Assembly: GCA_037179385.1 (NCBI GenBank)
Contig: CM074187.1
Coordinates: 3,286,001 to 3,350,000, forward strand
Reading direction: 5' to 3'
Source: Holothuria scabra
Lineage: Eukaryota > Echinodermata > Holothuroidea > Aspidochirotida > Holothuriidae
Length of the DNA: 64,000 bases
Below the pieces are notes generated by a model that saw only the letters and a list, made by a program, of their open reading frames with translations, did not search any database and was not told where the DNA came from. Position numbers and translations under genes: made by a program. Below, one piece after another: positions 11,307 through 22,624 of the stretch (the stretch's first letter is position 1; each line of letters opens with the position of its first letter).

Positions 11307-14200
11307 GTATTAAAGTCGTACACTGTTCTAATTATTAGCTGGGTAACTTAAAGAAGGATTTTATTGGTAACAAAATTACTACAGGAGTTTACATTTCGGA
11401 CAGAGATTTTTTATGTCAACTACGTCCTGCTTCAATTCCAGCAGGTTCTACTGTCACGTTCATCTAACCAATAAAACAACCAATCGTTTCCATAAACAGT
11501 GGTTACTTTTCCCGTAGGCAAATTTCTAGGAAACATTTTTTTTATTTTGTACATACTGTCCCGTGAAAATGCCGATGCTGTACGTCAAATGCACTAAAAT
11601 GTACTTTCATTTGGACTGATATTAGAAACGACTGCTGTTGTGCAATTCAGAAAATATGAATTTACCTGGCGACAATGTAAGTTTTCATAGTAATAAATGC
11701 ATATTGATTTTACAGCAGATCGGAATGCTATGCCACTGATTCTCTTTGCCATAAGAACTTTTAAAATTAAATAATGGTTTATTTCCCTACAACGGCCACC
11801 ACGGCAATTCGACACTATTCGATCGAAAATTCAACTTTACATTTTCCTTTTCATACAAGTGGCTGCCTATTCATTCCGCGATGTTCAGGCGACTATACTT
11901 TGAAGTGGCCACTTAAACATGAAATTGACAAAAACCGGAGAAAGGGAAATAGACTACCTAGATTGCACAAAATAAAACAGAATTCACCTTGAGATTATGA
12001 AGTACCCGAAGGTTGCCATCCAAAATTGGGCATTGTCTATGTTTGACCACAATATTTGGTTTTTATTTAAGGGGCCTTTTGAACAGATTATCACCGAGAG
12101 GTAATGGGTACAAGTGTTTCTAAAATTTGGCAGGGGCTTATTTAAGATATGTCGTCGAAGGGTTTATCAGAGTAGGGCTATAGTTGAATAAAAACACAGT
12201 TTGTTTCATGAATTCAGTATCAGGCCTGTCATTACTATTTTAGACGGACAATGATACGAGCAAATAGTATTTGGATTCCTCTTAAACTGTTAACAGCAAA
12301 GAAATGGACTGAGACTTTGTCGCTTACACTTGCTTGGGCCAAATAGACCTTCATGATGTCTCACAGCACTTCTTTCAACTTACCGTTTGTGTATGGGAAC
12401 GTAAGTATTCTAGCGTGTATTGTTTACAAAACGTATCAATCAGCTTTGTCGGGCCGTAAAAAGAGAGGGATTTAGGGGCAGTTCATGGTTCCATATATTT
12501 ACTTATCTCGTAACCAGGCGGGTCCTCTCTCTTTGTCACCCTCTGATGCCATGACGGAGGGGTCTAATTAGGTCCTGTAGGTGCTAACATGCCATGCCGT
12601 GCCAGAGATTGGTGTTAGATTTGGCATTTTTCTCACTTTTCTCCATGTACGTCGTCGAATGTCACATAGAACGCGTTAACCAGCCACGCAGCACTGTGTG
12701 CTGGTTGATGTGTTGTGCGCCGTAAACTGCTAAAGAAACGTTCAGTCACTGAAAGAACCAGGGATCTTTAAAAACTTTTGCGCTTCCAAAGATAAATCTA
12801 GGCTTAAACATTGCATTTCATATTTCTCATTCTAATATTACACTCTCTGTATTGAAATGGACTCCTCGTTATCTTCCTTTAGCGAAAAGCATGCATGACA
12901 AAAACACAAGTATTTGAACGGTATTCACCGATGGTAAACTGCGATGTACCCTCTTGGATTTAAAACAATTCAACGATTAATCAATTGAATCTTTCATCTT
13001 GACTGCCTAGTTGTTTCCACGTTCCGGAAATTGGACAGAGGTCAACCGAAACTTGTCGAAGACGATTCCATTTACTGCAAATGCCGCTCCCTAAAAACAA
13101 CTTATCTCAGACTTAAAGATGTTTTTCTAGGCTAATGTCTCGTTTGTTTTTCCCGAAAGTGTTTAATAAGAGGGACTAATAGTTAAGTGACTCTTGAAGA
13201 ATAGGGAGAATAAATTTCATTGGGGTCCAAAAAGGTTTAAATCTTTTGAAAGTGTTGAAGTGATTTTCAGAAAGTCGGAACTATTTATAGGCTTTAAAGT
13301 CGTAGTTTGGTCTTTGCTTTGAAGTGAAAAAATAGTAACCGAAGAAAAATTTTTCCATTCGGTTTTTTTCCATACCAGATTTACCATAATATAGGGAAAC
13401 TTAAATTTCTCATAATTTTGGGGAAAATTTTTTCGCAACGTACATTCAGATACTTACAACTGACTACGCCTCAATTTGGTGCGTACACAAAGGAACTATT
13501 TTATTAAAATATCATTGCCACTCGTTTAATGAAAGGTTTTGATCACAGATGAGAACTTGTCCATAACAGAACTAAGATCAAAAGTATGGTTTAACAAAAT
13601 TAATTGTTGTCGTATAACGTATGTTTGAAAGGGTCAGATCTTGTTGGGTGAGGGGAAGTTAACAGTAGCTAACAAAGGACAGACAGGAACTTTTGAATCA
13701 ATTCGGTACTTGACAGGGAAAATATTTTCAAAATACCTACAAATGAACCAAGTATGCTGTTGTTTCTCCTTCATAAAAGTTCCCTGATGCGAAGTACATT
13801 CCTCAAAGGAGATATGTTTAGTCCACTATAATGGTAAGTTGAATTTGTTGGGGAAGAATGTTCTCACGGCTGTTAATTCTCCAACATTGAGCATAATAAT
13901 CACGCATTTTGAAGTAATCTGATGATTTTACGATAAACGCCGGTTACTCACATTTACAGTTTTCCCATATAGATCCACATATAAAGCAAGCGATATGTCA
14001 TATCAATGTGATTTTTTTGCTTAAGAACGATTTAATACTGTTTTAACGTGATGTACTACCGTCAATCACTTCTTCGCCATAATTTCGTCACCTAAGTGAT
14101 AAAACTCACATGCAAACATTTAACAATTTACGCCAATAAAATCCGTCTGCTTGTCATGTCAAAGCTTTCATATGGTCCGTCATGACTTTAATGCAGAGAT
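11307..14200. other. no recognisable feature
   Basis: AT-rich sequence with only short random-looking frames. If the exon ending at 11306 is real, part of this would be its first intron. No convincing following exon was identified. Confidence 0.5.
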
Positions 14201-14204
14201 CAAA

Positions 14205-14345
14205 CCAACTGTATGGTTGAGTGGTTAAACCATCCAACTCGTGGCTGGGAATCTGCAGGTCGATTCATGCCTGAGTCTTACCGAAGATATAAATGGAACC
14301 TACTGCCGACTGGAAAAAGCCTTAAACAGAGCCTTAAAAATATCT
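14205..14345 (+). repeat. tRNA-derived SINE, head portion (family S)
   Basis: The head resembles a tRNA gene: an A-box-like string (ATGGTTGAGTGGTTA) followed about 40 bases later by a degenerate B box (CAGGTCGATTCATG). It continues with TACCGAAGAT and AAATGGAACCTACTGCC, also present in the fuller copy at 20768-20985 (CATACCGAAGAC, AAAATGGAACCAACTGCC). It decays before reaching the conserved family tail. RNA polymerase III promoters are usual in such elements. This copy looks inactive because its B box is altered. Confidence 0.65.
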
Positions 14346-14985
14346 AAGTTATTTGAGCATTCAAAGAGAAGATAACATACCTATAATCAAGAGCCATCTG
14401 ATACACAATGATATCGAGCATAAGTATAAACATAGAGGCGTAATAGATGATAAATAACAACATATTCTACAAAACGTATTGACGCTTTTTTAAATTTAAT
14501 TGGTTTCTATTTCACCTCCATTATGCCGCTGGGACTCGACATATTTCCTTGAAGGTTCCATGAACATGAAAAATCTAAAATTGGAAGCTCTGGGCATGCT
14601 GTGATAAGTCACCAGGAGTCCCATATGCAACAAAATTGACCTAGAGGCATTTTTTGGCAAAAGGAAATCCATCTGGCGGGCGCTCCGTGAAATCCGGTGG
14701 GAAGGCTTGGCGTAAGTAGGCTCCCAGCAAACTTCACTTTTGAATGTAAGTTATGTTCTTGGTTAAAATGCACGACACAAGCACGTACATGTAAGAGTTT
14801 TTTTCCATGAAAAACTTACTCTACATTACCACGTTATTCAATGGCAGCGGCGCAGTTTAGGTAGACCTTATTTTGTCTAATCATTTTGCAATTCGTTCTT
14901 TTATTGACGTTTTATTTCAAACCAAAACTGAAAAGCTCACGGCTGTTTCAATTTTACTTGTGTGGAACCATGGACGTCGATCAGG
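14346..14985. other. no recognisable feature
   Basis: AT-rich spacer between a SINE fragment and the repeat block beginning near 14990. Nothing assignable was found. Confidence 0.5.
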
Positions 14986-15290
14986 GAGGGTTGAGTATCG
15001 TCCCACTCATGGGCGAGATTACGGGGAGGGGGCACTTGCCCCCTACTTTTTTACATAACTTAGTTTTTTTAAGCCTTAGTCTTGATGTTGCTTTTGCTAC
15101 AAAAACTGACGGAGCTACGCGAGTGATATTTAAACAAGTTGTATAATGCACAGGTCATACACTGCACTGAAAACTGAAGAAAAACAATATTCTTCCAATA
15201 AATGTCTTAACGCTGTCTTTTTTCGACACGCTTCGCGTCCACCCGTTTTAAATATGTCAGGATTTGGGGTTACTTTTTTTAGAACACCTT

Positions 15291-15298
15291 TTCTATTG
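15291..15298. other. left target-site duplication of the hAT-like MITE
   Basis: Octamer TTCTATTG directly before the CAGTG terminus. Its partner at 15479-15486 differs at one base. Confidence 0.75.
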
Positions 15299-15478
15299 CA
15301 GTGTTGTAACAAGTCACGACTCGAGTCACTTCCTCTCAAAATGATAGTGACTCGATACAATTCAGGAGTAATTTTCCAATTGAAATAGTACAGTGGCTCG
15401 AGTCAATGACTCGAGTCACTTAAAAGTTTGAAAACTGGTGACTCGAGTCACTAATCTAGTGACTCGATTACAACACTG
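15299..15478 (+). mobile_element. non-autonomous hAT-like MITE, 180 bp
   Basis: The element begins CAGTGTTGTAAC and ends with its near-exact inverse GATTACAACACTG, so it has about 12-base terminal inverted repeats. Inside these are repeated GACTCGAGTCA palindromes. Flanking octamers TTCTATTG (15291-15298) and TTCTTTTG (15479-15486) match at 7 of 8 positions, the size expected for a hAT target-site duplication. It has no coding capacity and must have been mobilised by a transposase encoded elsewhere. It is nested in the 14990-16330 repeat, so it is younger than that repeat. The one mismatch in the duplication suggests the insertion is not recent. Confidence 0.85.
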
Positions 15479-15486
15479 TTCTTTTG
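15479..15486. other. right target-site duplication of the hAT-like MITE
   Basis: Octamer TTCTTTTG directly after the CACTG terminus. It matches the left octamer at seven of eight positions. Confidence 0.75.
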
Positions 15487-16435
15487 TCACTGAAACTTAT
15501 CAACCGTGCCTCGGCCGTACACAGCTAAAGGTCTACCGTAACAAGTGAAAGGGGGAGGCAGGGTGGCGGTCTTCTTCTGGTCCCCTTCTCTGACTAGGTG
15601 CTACCAAGCTTTCTGAAAGGACGATGATCATTTTTGACCGTAATCTTGAGTTCCACTCTTTTCCGCTGAAGTAAAAAGAGGCACACCTTTTCTCTAATTT
15701 TCATTAATTTCTCTACTGGGATGTCTCAAAATCTCATTTTTCGGCGTGTTCTGCGCGTCCCATCACAGATGAGGACTATATAAAAAATCTCATGATAAGG
15801 ACTCTTTAGGAAACCAACGGTACGTTTTTGCTTAGTACAAATATCCTCATGGATCACCCTTATTCAGATGTAGTGAAAAGGGACCACTCTTTGTCTAATT
15901 TTATTTCAATTTGACTATTGATATAAAGTAAAAGTTCATTTTTCGCCGCGCTCCGCGCGCTTCTTTACAGGTAACGGCTTTGTGAAAGTCACCTGAAAAA
16001 GACTATATAGGAAACCAGAGTATGTTTGTGCTTCAGTAAGAATGTCTGTAGGGGGCCACCGTTATTCAGGTAAGGTAAAAACTGGTCCATCCTTTGTCTA
16101 ATTTTCATTCAGTTTCATGACTGAGGTATCTCAAACGATACAATTTTCATGGACAAGGGCTGGATTCACATCACATGAAAAGTCCCCTAGCTTTCTAAAA
16201 AGAAGATCTGAGGCACTAAAGAGGGAGCCCCTGAAGAACCTCAATTTTAAGTTATCGATTTTCGCTCCCCGCACCCTCTACATTATCGATTCCGGCCGAC
16301 CCTAATCATACGGAGTAAGGATATAATTTAAGAAAGCCGAATTGTGGTATTTGTGTTCTGTTAAGGGCCCATCTTATTTTATATAAAGTTGAAGATAACA
16401 TGCATCATTTTAATGCCTATAATTTCGTAAATACT

Positions 16436-16640
16436 CAGGAGCTTCCGAGGGCTTCGCCCCCTGGATCCCCACCGGGGCTTTGTCCCTGGACCACACCAGG
16501 GGCCTAAGGTGGGTCCCTGGACCCCACGTCGTTTAGGGGAGCGCTTAGGCGCCGTCTGGTAGTCTGTCCAAATTTGTCCCCCACTTTCAGAGTTCAAATC
16601 CCGTCCCTGGTCCCACCAATGGAAAGATAAATATAAAATA
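16436..16640 (+). repeat. GC-rich dispersed repeat end with CTTCGCCCCCTGGA motif
   Basis: A GC-rich block begins GGAGCTTCCGAGGGCTTCG and carries several CCCTGGACCC-like iterations. Its first 30 bases match the reverse complement of 50615-50645, so it is a dispersed repeat in opposite orientation there. A tRNA B-box-like string (GAGTTCAAATCCC) occurs near 16588, followed by CCCTGGTCCCACC, which hints at a tRNA-derived part. No matching A box or acceptor stem was found, so I do not call a tRNA. The 94-codon minus-strand frame across it is a by-product of GC richness. Confidence 0.5.
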
Positions 16641-18060
16641 GATCGTTTTGCCCCATTTCCCAATTATTCGGGCTGGTCAAAAAACAACAGGCGCAATAAA
16701 AAAATGTAACATTTTGTTGTAGTAGTAAAGTTACATAGGATATCAGTCATGTCATTATGGGAAAGAATAAAAAACTGTTTATGTTACAAATACTGTGCAC
16801 CGTGCAAATTAAATATGTGCCTATATTCGTGCTGAACATTAAGATGCTCTCCATGCAGTTTATGTCTGTTCAATGGACTAGAAAATGGGCAGTTGATCAA
16901 TCACGAGCCAGTAGGTTCTAAAAGTATTTCTGAAGTTTGATTATTCTTTCTTGCTACAATGCAAATTCCATTCGAGGCTAACCCAACTTGATTGTTTTCC
17001 CTAGAAAACCCATAAATTACTTAGTTAATATTAAACCCTAGTTACGTATTGAATTGTGTCAGTGGTAACTAAGTCGCAATTTAAATGATTAGAATAAGTA
17101 GAGCAAAAATGAATCGATTTTATTATATAAAACAAAAATCGATTTTATTACAGGAAACAGAATCATATCTCAGGATAAACATTTCCAGAAGACGAAAAAT
17201 GTTTCAGTAATTGGGTTATCATTTTATTGGGTACTGCTCTTAAGATACAGTGGCAAATATGTTATTGATGACTATTGAAACAAATTAAAAGAATCATGGC
17301 TAGGTGTAGCTCAGGTGTACTATGTGGTTTTCTTTTCTATTTTTGATTTCAATCAATTCAAGCACAAGGGTACTCATACAACTGTACTAGGAAATCATTT
17401 TCATTATTGAATAACTTTGGCACTAGTGAATTTTGGTAAAATCGCATCACACAAATTACCGTAAGAAGGACTTTCAATTAGCGAACCCCCTCTTGTGAAA
17501 TGCCAATAAACACATCAACGGACCAATCAAAACAGCTTCCTCACTGGTCCGACGGGTGTCTAGAAGTTTTAATCTATGATTGAAACTGCCAATTGGAGCG
17601 AATAAAGTCAGTAACAGCAGCTAGTGGAACCAGTTTCGTCCCCGCCTTATAGCACGTAAATCGAGCAGAAGCTTCACTGGTAGAAAATGGGATAGTCCTC
17701 TGAAGTGCCATTCACAAAGAACAAGCAAATAACGCTGAGAACGTCGGGCAAATTTGGCTTTTGGGTTCAAGTTGAAAGGGAAAAGTAACTAAAGGGAAAT
17801 CCTTCACAATAATCTAGGTTCTTGATTAAAGGCGCTTGTAAGTACTCTAAGATGAGTGACGGCCTCAGTGTAAGGATTTGCGCATATTTGTGTGGCCAAA
17901 GTCATATAGTTTTTATTTATTTTTCTTCACTGCGACTATTATCAGTCTTGGAGCACAACGTGGTTTATTGACCTAGAATTGGTACAAATTTTCGTTCTTA
18001 ACACTGTGTCTTATATGCGTTCTAAGTCACAAGACTGGACGTCTGTGAGATTCTTAGTGT
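16641..18060. other. no recognisable feature
   Basis: AT-rich sequence. It contains a short direct repeat of an AAATCGATTTTATTA string near 17111 and 17135, otherwise nothing assignable. Confidence 0.5.
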
Positions 18061-18072
18061 TGGGTGTAGGGC

Positions 18073-18219
18073 CCTCGGAAGGTTACCTCCTAAAATTATC
18101 CCAGATTGAAAGAAAACTTGATCGAGATCTTTGAATAATAGTTGCCAGAAATTTCGGAGGGGTATGCCAGATCTTAAAGACTCTCTGTGAAGTGAGCTAG
18201 ATAGCCTCGGAAGGTTACC
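18073..18219 (+). repeat. direct repeat, 15 bp exact, 132 bp apart
   Basis: CCTCGGAAGGTTACC occurs exactly at 18073-18087 and again at 18205-18219. The intervening bases are not obviously repeated, so this could be the edge of an unidentified element or a local duplication. Confidence 0.5.
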
Positions 18220-19285
18220 CAACAAAACGTACCACAAGCTACACCCCTTGGTGTATAAAAAAGACCATTAACAGAAATTTCAAATGTTGGGGCGTGTGCC
18301 AAAATCCAATACAGAGACGCCGGGGAAGTAAGATTTCTCCAGGTTACAAACAAAATTTAGCACCAAATGTAAAGCATGTCGTTGTAAAAAGATATATGGC
18401 CATCACCAGACACTTTCAGTGCTGGGAAAAGTATGCCAGGAACCAACGATGACCGCTCCCCACCCGGTTTTGCCTTGTTTTGTACAACCTCTCCCAGAAA
18501 CAATTAAGCTAAGATATGCATATACTAATTTCCGACTGCATTTTTAGTAATATCTGATCGTTTATTTCGATTGCTCAAAATTATTATCCCATCACTCGTA
18601 CTGTCTACCGCCAGACGATCGGGTGTTGCCCGTGACACTTCAACTCGTGAATAAATATGGATACCAGTTAGCACTGGTTCAGTATGTAGGTTACAAGATT
18701 GGAGTAACAAAGAGTGCTAAAATGTAGGAGAAAGCTCCGCCACGTTTCCAGTAATGCGTGTCAATACAAATCGACCGCTGCGCGTATAGAGGCAATGCAC
18801 CTACGTCACCGAGTTGTGTGACTTATTATTTCCCCATAAAGGCTTCCTAACAATTGTTTCTTAGATACTATGTTACAGGCGTATTGCAATACACACAATA
18901 CACACTGAGCATAAGCAAATTCACCCAGTAAGCAAACTGAAAAGCGCTTACGTCACGCGCACAACCAGAATATTACAGAATCACTTATAGAACGCTTGCC
19001 CCTTTCTCGACGCAACTAATTCTCCAGACAGTGTTTAAAGACGCAACTGTGCAAAATAAGGTTTGGAGATTACGACAATATCAACGGACTTTGCCAGGAA
19101 TATTAACATTATCAATTAAAAACGTTAGAGTTTAACGTTCAGTTACTGGTGAAAAAATGGAAACGATCTAAAATTTGAATTTGATTTGCAGTCAGTTGGA
19201 AGCGAGAGTTCCCAGCCTCATTTTCAGTCGATATTCGGCAATAGGGCAATCACAGTCAGAACCTCGGCATGGTATTATCGCCGTG
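18220..19285. other. no recognisable feature
   Basis: Mixed-composition spacer with no recognised gene or repeat. The decayed retroelement begins just beyond it. Confidence 0.5.
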
Positions 19286-19289
19286 GCCA

Positions 19290-19556
19290 TCAAGTCCTGT
19301 ATAGAACAAGCCGACGGGGGTTGAAATGGTTGAAAATCGGGTAACACGAAAAATTTTGCTTGGTGGACCCCAACTGATCAGTAACCAGATCAGCTTGGCC
19401 AAGTTTTGTTTCATCCACATGCATCATAGCACAGCGTTTGCAAGACAGGATGTACACCATATTGGTGGGCGTACATGTTAAATGATGTTTGATGTCATAG
19501 GAATTGTGGCTGGGACCTACAACAGAGAGAAGCTTGTTTTTGCAACGATTTAACAT
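19290..19556 (-). pseudogene. decayed Penelope-like element endonuclease (GIY-YIG) fragment
   Basis: The 88-residue minus-strand translation follows the C-terminal GIY-YIG endonuclease of Penelope-like retroelements. IKHHLTCT (residues 22-29) leads into the first core strand at MVY (33-35), then the cysteine pair SCKRC (38-42). The second core motif, normally YVG followed by ET, reads HVDET (46-50), so the glycine is lost. A basic motif and NHFNP (76-80) follow. The frame is short, has no upstream reverse transcriptase and has lost core residues, so it is a dead fragment. In intact elements this domain nicks the target DNA to prime reverse transcription. A second, better preserved PLE of a different type lies at 55.7 kb. 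Confidence 0.6.
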
Positions 19557-20229
19557 GTATTATTTCTATCACGCTAACAAGGAAACGTCCCTGTCAGAAT
19601 GAGCTGAACTAGCCCTGTAGTGACAGACTCTGCCAGAAAGTGGAGGAGGGTGGGTTAAGATCCCTTAGTGCGGCTTAATTTTTCTCTCTGGTATTTTCTT
19701 AAAAATGTTCCTCATTTGATGGCCTATTCTCTTACTATGATCGGCTTAAAATTCATGATTGAATGATAAAGTGGTCCAGTTAAAAAATTTTTATGGCACT
19801 TACAGCACTTAGTCCAACATCCTCGGGATGCACAAGAAGTGGAGACAATTTCAATTACTGAAGATATTTTATTATTTAACTTTTAAGAGTTTAACCCATG
19901 GAAATGTCCATTCTTTGCAGTTTTTACAGGCTCGTTTTCAATCATCCCAAAAATACGAGCCACCATACGGTAGCGTAGATGTGATATTTTGCTAACTGCC
20001 CCCTCCCCAGAACGAGATCTTTCAAAACGCTCGTATGGCAATGTCCACTGGATTTAAGGAAACGTCTATAAAGTTCCTTAAGTCCCGACTCGTAGTGATT
20101 TTACAACTAACGCATTGTGAAAAAATGGAATTTCAGGTTAAATGATGGTTTTACATGAATTTTCAGAAAAACTTTCGAGAAGATTTTCTTACATGAGATC
20201 CATTTGCTTAAATGTGCAAAAATAAAGTG
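19557..20229. other. no recognisable feature
   Basis: No open frame of note and no recognised repeat. Some of the sequence next to 19556 may be decayed 5' PLE sequence that I cannot recognise. Confidence 0.45.
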
Positions 20230-20300
20230 AAGGGGACCCGTGGGAAGAAGGTGGTGGTTGCCCCAAAGATTATCTAAGCGGACCGTCACCAACTGACGTA
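20230..20300 (-). repeat. short relic of family R
   Basis: Read on the minus strand, CAGTTGGTGACGG followed by CGCTTAGATAATCTTT matches the module box and flank of family R copy 1 (3437-3476, GTAGATAATCTTTCTAG) and copy 2 near 49.87 kb. The match is short and imperfect. Confidence 0.35.
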
Positions 20301-20767
20301 AAATTTTGCAAAGTCGTGAGACCCCCCAATGACCAGTCCACAATGCCGTTTCCAGGTTCGAACGTAGAATGGAAGCGTTCGTTGTTTTGAGCTTTCGTTT
20401 GCATTAACTTTGTTTATTGCAATAGGAAAATTTTCAAAATGATAAGAAAATTAGCTCTACAAGATAAGTTTATCGCTACTTTTGGATGAAATTGTAAGGT
20501 AAAGTTAACAAACAATCGGGAAGTAAGCTGGTACTTGAGGCTATGTCATAAATTAACATCAAGAAAAAGACATATTGTTTGAGAAATTTGTTAGAGTACT
20601 CTCTTCACTCTTATAGCTCGTATGGACAACAGATTTCAAAGGGAGATTTTTAAACCTAACTTCAAAGTGAATACGTTCCAAAACGTCACATAAACGTTGT
20701 TGGACAGTAAGTAGTTACTTTTTTCGTAACCACATTTCCTAGTACCCCAACTACATTGTTCATGGAG
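20301..20767. other. no recognisable feature
   Basis: AT-rich spacer immediately upstream of the SINE. Nothing assignable was found. Confidence 0.5.
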
Positions 20768-20985
20768 ACTTCCATGGCAGAGGGGTTAGAGCATTCGACT
20801 GCAGCCGGAGCCCTCGAGTTCGATTCCTACCGGATCATACCGAAGACCTTTAAAATGGAACCAACTGCCCTTGTGCTTGGTGCCCAGCATAAACATTTAA
20901 GAAAAACAATCTACTGAGCCACAACTGGAAATATAACGTGGTTGATCCGATTTAAACCAATCGGTTAGAACCAGAGCTGTTAAAA
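20768..20985 (+). repeat. tRNA-derived SINE, most complete copy of family S
   Basis: The tRNA-like head has an A box (TGGCAGAGGGG, 20775-20785) and a B box (GAGTTCGATTCC, 20816-20827) at tRNA-like spacing. The body has CATACCGAAGACC and AAAATGGAACCAACTGCC, then CAGCATAAAC and the family tail ACTGAGCCACAACTGGAAA, ending near AAACCAATCGGTTA. The same head-body order appears at 14205 and 40085, and the same tail at 28770 (reverse) and 46600. This order of modules defines the family within the window. It would have been transcribed by RNA polymerase III and copied by a partner retroelement not identified here. Confidence 0.8.
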
Positions 20986-21654
20986 CTCTATCAAGCTTAA
21001 TTTAACCATTCATTGCTAATGGGGCATCACGCACATTGGCAGGTTACCGCCAAACGAACTGTGAAACAAGGGACAATTTCTTTCTATTGTGGTTGAGCTA
21101 AATGGTACATTTATGTTCATGTTATTTCCTTTAACATGACGGCAATTGACTTAACACAAAAACGAGAATTAAGGCTCATATCGATTCGTTCGCAATCGAA
21201 TCTAGGACTGCGCAGAACGGGTATGATTGTTAAAATTGTGAAGCTCTCAAATTGTTCCAATGACCTCCGAGGATCAGTTTTGAGCCGGTGTAAAAGATGT
21301 AACAAATCGGCTAATTATTCCGAACAATTCTATATGTTTGCTTAAATATTCTTTGCATTGCCGAGAACACACACAAGGGTGACTTCTAGAATTGGAATGT
21401 ATTACCATTCTAAAATCACTTTGCATAAAACGCCAAAAACTCGGAATAATCAACGAAGATTTAGCGCTTCTGCTCTGACTAGACTTAAAAAAGATTTTGT
21501 TAGGGTAAATGCTGACGACGTGCCATTTCGACAAGTGTCGATTTCACGCTGAGTTAAGATTTTCTTAGATGTATTTCTCTGTTGCCTGTAGATGTAGTCG
21601 TGAACAGAATAATGGTGGCCGGCTAAGTAGCGAAAAGTCAATTAGCAAATGAAA
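20986..21654. other. overlapping short frames on both strands, no recognised gene
   Basis: Several 60-86 codon frames overlap on both strands between 21117 and 21641, which points to a local shortage of stop codons rather than a gene. None has a recognisable motif. A short exon cannot be excluded. Confidence 0.4.
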
Positions 21655-21893
21655 CACGAAATCATGAAGAATGTGTCTAGACTTAAAATTATCTCAATAG
21701 TTCTGAAGTTGCCTAAAGGTACACTTTCTACAAGTACACCCTTTGTAGTGAAGAAATATTTTCTTATTTTTTCACGAAGTAATGAGGAATGTGTCTAAAC
21801 TTTAATTACTTCAATAATTCTGAAGATGTTTACACATGCTTTGTCTACAGGTACACCATTTTTAGTGGAGAGATCTTTTCTAATTTTGTCTTT
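21655..21893 (+). repeat. diverged tandem dimer, about 118-bp unit
   Basis: Unit 1 starts CACGAAATCATGAAGAATG at 21655 and unit 2 starts CACGAAGTAATGAGGAATG at 21773. The two align end to end: GTGTCTAGAC with GTGTCTAAAC, CTACAAGTACACC with CTACAGGTACACC, and a final TTTTCT. Substitutions and small indels are spread throughout, so the duplication is old. No further unit was found on either side. Confidence 0.7.
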
Positions 21894-22620
21894 TTTGACG
21901 TAAAGATATTCCATGAGTTGTTACAACATTGTGCAACGTTTATCTTAGACGTTTGATGTTGGAGAATAAAATAACAACTAATTATCTTTTCTGATTACAA
22001 AACATTGATTACCTGTCCAAAGCACATTTTTAAAAAGTAGTAATTTTTTACAAGGTACAAACATTACTCAATGTTATTAACTGCAGCCACTTCGTGTCAT
22101 TCATTCTGTATCCATAGACCTACCCACAAGGTAAAAAAAATAAAGCTCCTCCTAAGTTCTTCTCTTGAAGGAGTCGATCCCTGTCAGAATCAGAGAAATT
22201 TGGTTACTTCAAAGAGGCAGGGCAAAAGGTGGAGAGGAGCAGGGGCAACCGCATTTTTCCAATCAAACATTATGTCATTTATTTTCAAGAATTAATACAT
22301 AATGTTTCATTGATGCTTCTTTGATATCTGTGTAAATAGTGATACAGTGATAGAAGTTTCTTTAAAAATGAAAGTTCTTTTGTATAAAAGGAACTCTCTC
22401 TAGCAACTCCCTGGTCTTATGAAGGAACACTAGTAAGCATACTAATGTATAAAGACGCACCTCATACGACAGGTTTCCATAGTTTCATTTGTCGGTGAAC
22501 TCTTGTGGTTCCTGTTACTATCTTAAGCCTCCATTGTGTTCTATGTCTCAACCATTGAAAGAACAGTTATAGAAGGATATGCTTTTCCTCGTTAACGTGA
22601 AAAAAATCGGTCTTCTTGAT
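21894..22620. other. no recognisable feature
   Basis: AT-rich spacer. Nothing assignable was found. Confidence 0.5.
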
Positions 22621-22624
22621 ACTA

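Larger units (their letters stand above)
14990..16330 (+). repeat. modular repeat with about 202-bp degenerate units, interrupted by a MITE
   Basis: Three consecutive units begin CTAATTTT near 15694, 15895 and 16098, periods of 201 and 203 bases. Each continues into a CATTTTTCG-like string and a GC-rich box (around 15742, 15944 and 16255) of the form CGNGTTCTGCGCG or CGCTCCGCGCGC. A further box of the same type near 15225 lies on the other side of the 15299-15478 insertion, so the MITE landed within the array. The left edge carries a GGGGAGGGGGCACTTGCCCC palindrome-like end at about 15020. No coding capacity was seen, and the class is unknown. Confidence 0.6.

Noticed and set aside
16560..16620. 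tRNA gene with GAGTTCAAATCCC B box
   Set aside because: No A box or acceptor stem at the right spacing; embedded in a GC-rich repeat.
16379..16663. 94-codon minus-strand frame
   Set aside because: It crosses a GC-rich dispersed repeat where stops are rare. Composition follows the repeat and no motif is present.
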